From: Montifringilla adamsi
Lineage: Eukaryota; Chordata; Aves; Passeriformes; Passeridae
DNA length: 64,000 bases
Assembly: GCA_017590115.1 (NCBI GenBank)
Contig: JAGGNK010003335.1
Location: 4,960,001-5,024,000, forward strand
Direction: 5' to 3'
How positions within the stretch are numbered: position 1 is the first letter of the stretch; every line of letters starts with the position of its first letter. The position numbers were made by a program, and so were the translations under genes. Positions 58,801 through 64,000 of this stretch are shown piece by piece. The notes below the pieces were generated by a model that saw nothing but the letters and a program-made list of their open reading frames with translations, was not told the DNA's origin and did no database searches.

Positions 58801-60747
58801 CTTTTTGTCCTTTCTGGGTTATGGGTGCATATGAGGGTGGGCACTGCCATTCCTCCAGCCTCCACCTCAGCACAAAGCATTGCTCCCTAAGGGTGTGCAA
58901 CAGGGCTAAAATGCTTCCAGTAGGAACACATCCCATATAAAACAGGTCGTTGTCCAAGACACAGCTCCTTGGGAGAGGAGAGCTTGACTTTAAAAGGAGA
59001 ATGCAGAGCAGGCTCAGGTCAAAATGTGTAATTTTAGGCTTAAGGAAAAAGGAGCAGGGGTGGCAGCTGTAAAACAAACCCAGCAGGAACACTTAGGATT
59101 GAAAACGTGCTGGAACATCACAGAACTTCATGCCAAGCAGAGATGCTTTTCACCTAATTTCTCATCCCTTGTGAAATAAACAGTGTTGGAATGACCAAGG
59201 CATAAGTGAGGCTGTGCCTGCAGGCAGTCACACATCCCCTCCAGACTACTGAGAGGGAGAATGGTAGAGCCCAGGTGACAGTGACTGCTCCAGCCTGTCC
59301 CATACTGGCTGGTACCTGAAAGCAGCCTGTCAGTCTCCAGTCAAACCCACAGTGTTGCACTGGTGATGGGCTAGAGCCAAGAGAATGCTGATGAGCACAC
59401 ATCCAGGACTGGCTGCACAGTCCCAGGATGTGGGGACTTGTCCTGGCACCTCTTTGTTCCCCAGCCTTTTCTTTCTCCCTTCCTCCTAGCTCTGGGTTTT
59501 GGCCAGTCCAGGGCTGCGGGATACAGGGGGAGGAAGGAGCAAACCAGCAAAGCCTGAATTTTGTTCCTTTCCCTGGCACAGAGAAGGGAGGAATGCAGCA
59601 GCATTACTAAGTGGAATTAACACAGTCACTTCCCATTTACTTCTTCCTAACAAGGAGACTGGGGAAGCAGCAGATTTGTCCTTGCTCTTGGAGGTCTTAT
59701 AGACCTGAAGGTCCATCTGGGGCCTGTATTTAACATCAGTTTTTCTGCCAATCCAGGGGCTGTAATACTAATATAAAAGATAATAATATACCCAGTGTTT
59801 CTGAGGTTGATCCTATCTAATGCTTTGCAACTATGGCTCAGTCCCACTGAGAAAACCAATACTGGTGGAATTCCGTGTTGATCAGAAGTTATCTGCAATT
59901 GTGTTTTTTGTGAAGCAAGAACCAACATCCTTCTAGTCAAAGAACAGACTTCACCAACATTTTAGATAAACAGAAACTGAAATGCAACAGCCCAACTCAC
60001 TACCTCTCACGGCTCCATAATGAGATTTACAGCAGTTGGTATTTTCTCATAAAAGAGATGTTCCTGGATTCACATGATTGCACTACGGGGCCCTTGGAAG
60101 GAAACAGAAAGAGGGGTCTCGCCCTGTAAAACTGTAAAGCAAAGCTTAAAAGTTTGAACATAAAAGCCCCAATAGACTTAACGGTCAAAGGCAAATAAAA
60201 TTAAAAAGAAGCTGAAATGTATAGATTGGGATCTTATTATTTAATGTGTTAATGACAAGGGCAGGAAGCTGTGACAGAACTGAGAAGTGAGCCAAGAGCT
60301 CCTGATTTCTATCCCTGCCTTGCTGAGGACCATCCCACGTCCTTATGCAAATGCCATTTACTTCACCAGACCAGGCTCTCCAACAGTGATCTTACACAAC
60401 TGCTTAAGGCCATCACATTTCATAAACCATCCCAGAAAACAGCTGCCATGCTGGTTACAAACCCAGCTTTCACACAGGGCTCAAGTCAGGCACAACATTT
60501 GGTAAGCAGGAGTATGTGAAACACTGATTTGAAACCTGCCATCCCGGTGGTCTCCTCACAGGAGGGTGCTCGGGTGCCAACCTCCTTACCATTCTCACTG
60601 GCCTCCAACATGCCCTGTAAGTACCGGAAGGATCCAGACTGCTTTGGCTCTGAAATGGGCTTTTCATAATCCTGAAGCATCTTGTAGACATCTGACTCCA
60701 CATCAATCCCATTTCTGTTCCGTGGGAGAGACTTCACGGGGTCAATG
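55651..60747 (-). CDS. PDLIM4: PDLIM4 (RIL), last three coding exons; 5' part beyond the right edge
   Basis: PDLIM4 is a PDZ-LIM adaptor that binds alpha-actinin and F-actin on stress fibres. Only the C-terminal part is here: exons 60590-60747, 56737-56857 and 55651-55855, 484 nt in all. The first gives [16 protein letters not shown] and [19 protein letters not shown]; the second [23 protein letters not shown]; the third completes the LIM domain and ends KVELV, the family C-terminus. Zinc ligands fit a single LIM domain exactly: C-x2-C, 16 residues, H-x2-C-x2-C-x2-C, 17 residues, C-x2-H. All junctions are GT/AG with matching phase. The PDZ exons are absent from the window. A solo LTR sits in the intron upstream of the first exon seen. 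Confidence 0.95.
55856..60589 (-). other. Two PDLIM4 introns flanking the penultimate exon
   Basis: Introns 55856-56736 and 56858-60589. Pyrimidine-rich tract near 56925-56955 and poly-A at 57163-57180. No mobile element recognised. Confidence 0.65.
56737..56857 (-). CDS. PDLIM4: PDLIM4 penultimate coding exon
   Basis: 121 nt encoding the rest of the spacer ([10 protein letters not shown]) and the first two zinc ligands of the LIM domain in [12 protein letters not shown]. Acceptor ttggcag|GTGAAA, donor ATCGT|gtgagt; the split Val codon GT|G joins the last exon. Confidence 0.93.
60590..60747 (-). CDS. PDLIM4: PDLIM4 antepenultimate coding exon
   Basis: 158 nt encoding the spacer between the PDZ and LIM domains: [28 protein letters not shown], then [19 protein letters not shown]. 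The last string is nearly identical to human PDLIM4. Donor AATG|gtaagg. The acceptor is either gcag (exon edge 60747) or the aaag three bases upstream (60750). Confidence 0.92.
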
Positions 60748-61702
60748 CTGCTTTAAAGCAAAGAAAGAAAGGCTCAAGTCAAACAGAAGCAGTTACTGTC
60801 AGCTCATCAGGGAGGTACTGAAATCTCCACATTCCCACAGATTCAATTAAGCACCTCTGTTCTCATGTGTTTTCCTGCCTGGAGGTATGTCTGGCACAGG
60901 AACAGTTGCTGAACCAAGGAGGTTAAACTCGTTCCCTGTTGGGCTCCAATTGAGCAACACAGCAAGGGCTGGCCCAGTTACCAGATGCCTTCAGGAAAGA
61001 GGACAGCTGCTTGCAAATGCTGTAAATTGCTTTGCTACCTATAGAATTTATTGATAAAGTGGGAAAAAATATGCATTTCACTAACTATGTAGGGCCAGGA
61101 CATGCACCCACCCCTTGCAAGGGCATCTGGAGAGTGTGTGCCAGGCAGGACAGCAAAATCCCTCACCACCCACAAGTGCTTCCTGTGAAGCTGGTGTTAC
61201 TGTAGATACATCACAAACACAGAGCACAGCTTAACTGAGGAAACCACCTCACCAGGGAGGGGAACACTGGGGCTGCCCTGTAACCCCCACCTCCTGCCTT
61301 CAGCCTGGAGCTGCTCCTGGTCTGTATAAGGAGCATTTGGGATGCACAGACAACAAATAGCAATTTAAACCATTATTCCAGTCCAATTCATCAAAACATG
61401 AAAAGCATGGTCTGGAATCAAATATATTTCAGGTACATGCTTAAATGTCCTACTGAGAAAAGCTGAATCCAAGTGCTGTTGTGCTCCAGAGGCCCCAATA
61501 CACAGCACAGCTCCAGGGGAAGGGGCTCCTCCTCCTTTTTATAGAGCAGGTCATCAAGGTCATTATAAAACCAATAAAAATAGCAAGAGCCCTGAACTCC
61601 ATCAGCTTCACATACTTTAGCTATCATCTGGATCATTTTCTCCACCAGTGTTATATTCACATCTGCTTAAACAAATAAACAAAAGAAATGACATTCACTT
61701 TC

Positions 61703-61730
61703 AAAGAAAGAAAGAAAGAAAGAAAGAGAA
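61703..61730. repeat. (AAAG)n microsatellite
   Basis: Six uninterrupted AAAG units in a PDLIM4 intron. Confidence 0.95.
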
Positions 61731-62001
61731 AAAAACCTCCAGACAAAAATCACTTCCAAAGAATGGCTAGAGCTCCATATTTTGGGAGTGACTGCCCAGC
61801 AGCTCTGCTCCCTGCGGGAGGTGAGGGCCAGCCTGGGTGATGGGGCTGAGCCATGCTGGTACAGAGCCATGGACCCATCCCCTCGACTCCCAGCCAGTCC
61901 AAACCCCATTAGGTGTGCTCCAAGTGCTTCTTTACCCTGCTACAGCTCATTCCTACATCAATTCACACATTTTCAATGGGAAAGGGCGTGTTTTGGCCAG
62001 C

Positions 62002-63363
62002 TGTGTTAATTTGGCCCACAAGGGTAGCTTCTGTGAGAAGCTGCTAGAAGTTTCCACCATGACAAAACCAATCTCTGATGGCTCTGAAGTTGGATACGCT
62101 GCTGGCCCAATTAGAGAGGCTGGTAATGCCTCTGTGATGACGTATTTAAGAAGAAAATAAAAACGATGCAGGGGCAGATTTTCCAGGGATGGCAAGGCAC
62201 TGCTGCTGGGGTCCATCCCTGGCACGGCCCGTGGAGATACGCGGCCGTGGCTGCCGCCATCTCAGCATGGCCCGTGGTGAGCCTTGCCTTGCCTGCCCAG
62301 CCACGCCTGGCCAGCTGCACTGCAGGCAGAGGGGCAGGGGGGCAATGGCTTCTCCTTCCCCGTGCCATGCAGGGAAGAGAGGCGTTAAACAGCACTGGCA
62401 CCATGGCTACCACTGCTGGCTGCATGGCGGCAGGGCCTGGCCTGTGCTGGAAACATGGCCAGTGACTCCCCAGTGCAGAACTTAGACAAAATCGACCTCT
62501 CAGTGCTGTGGGATCCTGCAGGAATCTTTGAATTAGTGGAACTTGTTGACAATGGTATCTATTAGGAGCAGCTTTTCTTCTAGTCAGAGAAGAAGAAGTA
62601 GTGAGGACATGTGAGGGGAAACAACATGGCGGCACCAAGGTCAGTGGAAAAGGAAAAGGGGGAGGAGGTACTCCAGGCATTGCAGCCGAGATTCCTCTGC
62701 AGGCCCTGGTGAAGACTATGGTGAAACAAACTGTCCCCTGTAATGCAGGAAGTCCATGGGGGATGCAGAGATCCACTCACAGCCCATGGGAAAAGTGCTC
62801 ATGGCAGGGCAGGTGGGTGCCAGAGAAAGCTGTGATCCAGTGGAGAATGGAGAGAGGGCTCCTGCTGCCAGAGACAGAGAGAGGGGCCTTGCTTTCAAAC
62901 CAGAGCAGCCTGTCCTTACAGGACTGCACCCTGTGGACGAGTGATCCATGCCACAACAGTTTTGGGAATGCTTGTTTGCCTGTGGGAGGGACTCACAGCA
63001 CAGCAGAGAAGAGACTCCTGTCCCTGAGCAAACAGAAGATCTTGACTGACAAACTGACAAAAACCCCCACACCCTGTCTCCCTGCACTGTCAGTGGGAAG
63101 GAGGGATGGGCTGGAGAGGAAAAAAGGTGTTTTAGAGGCTTATTTTACTTCTTATTAGCCACCTCTTACTCTGTTAATACATTTACTTTATACTTTTCAA
63201 TTTGAACCTGTTTTGCCCTTAGAGTGTTTTCTCCCAGTCCCTATCCCAACCCATGAGCCCTTTGTTATTTCTTTTTCACTCTCCTCTATCCACCTGAAAG
63301 CAAGAGAGGGTAAGCAAGTGACTTTAGTGGTGCCTGGCATTTGGCCAGTGCCAAACCATGACA
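62002..63363 (+). mobile_element. Solo LTR of an ERVL-like endogenous retrovirus, longer copy with target-site duplication
   Basis: Starts TGTGTTAATTTGGCC and ends CCATGACA, with perfect 5-base direct repeats CCAGC at 61997-62001 and 63364-63368. That fits LTR-element integration followed by LTR-LTR recombination. Compared with the copy at 5377-6245 it carries about 400 extra bases (62167-62568) and about 150 extra bases near 62650-62820. It lies in a PDLIM4 intron, antisense to the gene. No coding potential. Confidence 0.85.
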
Positions 63364-64000
63364 CCAGCCCAGCCTCATCAAAGAAAATGTACTCCAATTC
63401 AAAGAAAATTCCTACACCAACTCTACTCAAAGACCCAAGTGAATGTCCTGGCTTTAGGCTCATTTGCAGATAACACCAGATTTTGTTCTCTATTTTTTGT
63501 GCAGTTCTCCTCTTTTCAACTTCAATAACTTTCCCGGAGCAGCACAGGGAATGAGCTGGCTTGCTGCATCACTGAAATACAGATTCATGCAGACATAGAG
63601 TTCCCAAGCTGAAAAGAAATTCTCTTTGCATGTGATACAGACATTACTTTCTTGCAGGATATTTTGCCAGTTTGGAAGGACATAAATCAAGATCCTCATA
63701 AGCCATGTGAAAACATCCCAGTCCACAACCTGGCTTGTCTCAAAGTCTGAGTTATTCACCCAAACCATTCTTGGCTACACAAAAGCCTTTTCTTTCCTAG
63801 GAGCATTATTTATTTCTCAGCCTCCCGGACAGCTGCACTGAGCAGATCTTACACTTATAAACATCCCAGTTACTGGAGTTCATCCTTTCAGCCAGTATCT
63901 CCAGCTTCCAGGGCAAGTATTGGCTCCTGGCTCTGTGGCAAGGTGATCCCCACTCCTAGGAGGGCAGCACCCTCCATCCTGCCTTGGAAATACACTTTGA

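Larger units (their letters stand above)
60748..64000 (-). other. PDLIM4 upstream intron, incomplete
   Basis: Contains the AAAG microsatellite and the longer solo LTR. No PDZ-domain exon is seen up to the right edge. Confidence 0.7.

Noticed and set aside
61418..61660. 80-codon minus-strand frame in a PDLIM4 intron with a protein-like composition
   Set aside because: No matching splice signals or family resemblance; length is within chance.
62111..62776. 221-codon minus-strand open frame
   Set aside because: Lies wholly inside the solo LTR, antisense to it. It is not a retroviral protein.
63490..63768. 92-codon minus-strand frame near the right edge
   Set aside because: Does not resemble the PDZ or spacer region of PDLIM4 and no known domain is visible.

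Overview
This 64-kb window looks like genomic DNA from a bird, most likely a songbird. Split exons with GT/AG junctions mark it as eukaryotic. Several truncated CR1 LINE tails ending in ATTCTATGATTCTA-type repeats point to a bird. Two copies of an ERVL-like solo LTR, of a type I associate with passerines, suggest a songbird. All recognisable genes lie on the minus strand, so they read from high to low coordinates.

Layout, right to left. (1) 64000-55651: the last three coding exons of PDLIM4, carrying the spacer and the single C-terminal LIM domain; the PDZ exons lie beyond the right edge. (2) 55650-47300: intergenic DNA with one long CR1 copy and no gene I can recognise. (3) 47300-24896: a complete ten-exon SLC22A4 (OCTN1) gene. 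It starts in a CpG island, encodes 553 residues, and probably has a 3' UTR running to about 22520. (4) 22500-20902: a short intergenic stretch with a CpG island and a 10-N assembly gap. (5) 20901-1: exons 1-6 of SLC22A5 (OCTN2); exons 7-10 lie beyond the left edge. The order PDLIM4 - SLC22A4 - SLC22A5, all in one direction, is the same as on human 5q31, and residues that distinguish OCTN1 from OCTN2 in exons 3, 5, 8, 9 and 10 agree with it.

The two transporters are a tandem duplicate pair of the organic cation/carnitine branch of the major facilitator superfamily. In vertebrates OCTN1 mainly takes up ergothioneine and OCTN2 performs sodium-coupled carnitine uptake, both at the plasma membrane. 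PDLIM4 is an actin- and alpha-actinin-associated adaptor that is a neighbour only, with no functional link visible here.

The most notable observation is that exon 1 of the two transporters is almost identical (10 differences in 393 bases by hand count, with one perfect 267-base run). Exons 2 and 3 are only about 80% identical, and the flanking non-coding DNA is unrelated. This is the signature of recent gene conversion confined to exon 1. Next to it, the 10-N gap upstream of SLC22A5 is flanked by an exact 138-base duplication that looks like an unmerged assembly overlap. I found no sign of a novel multi-gene system in this window.
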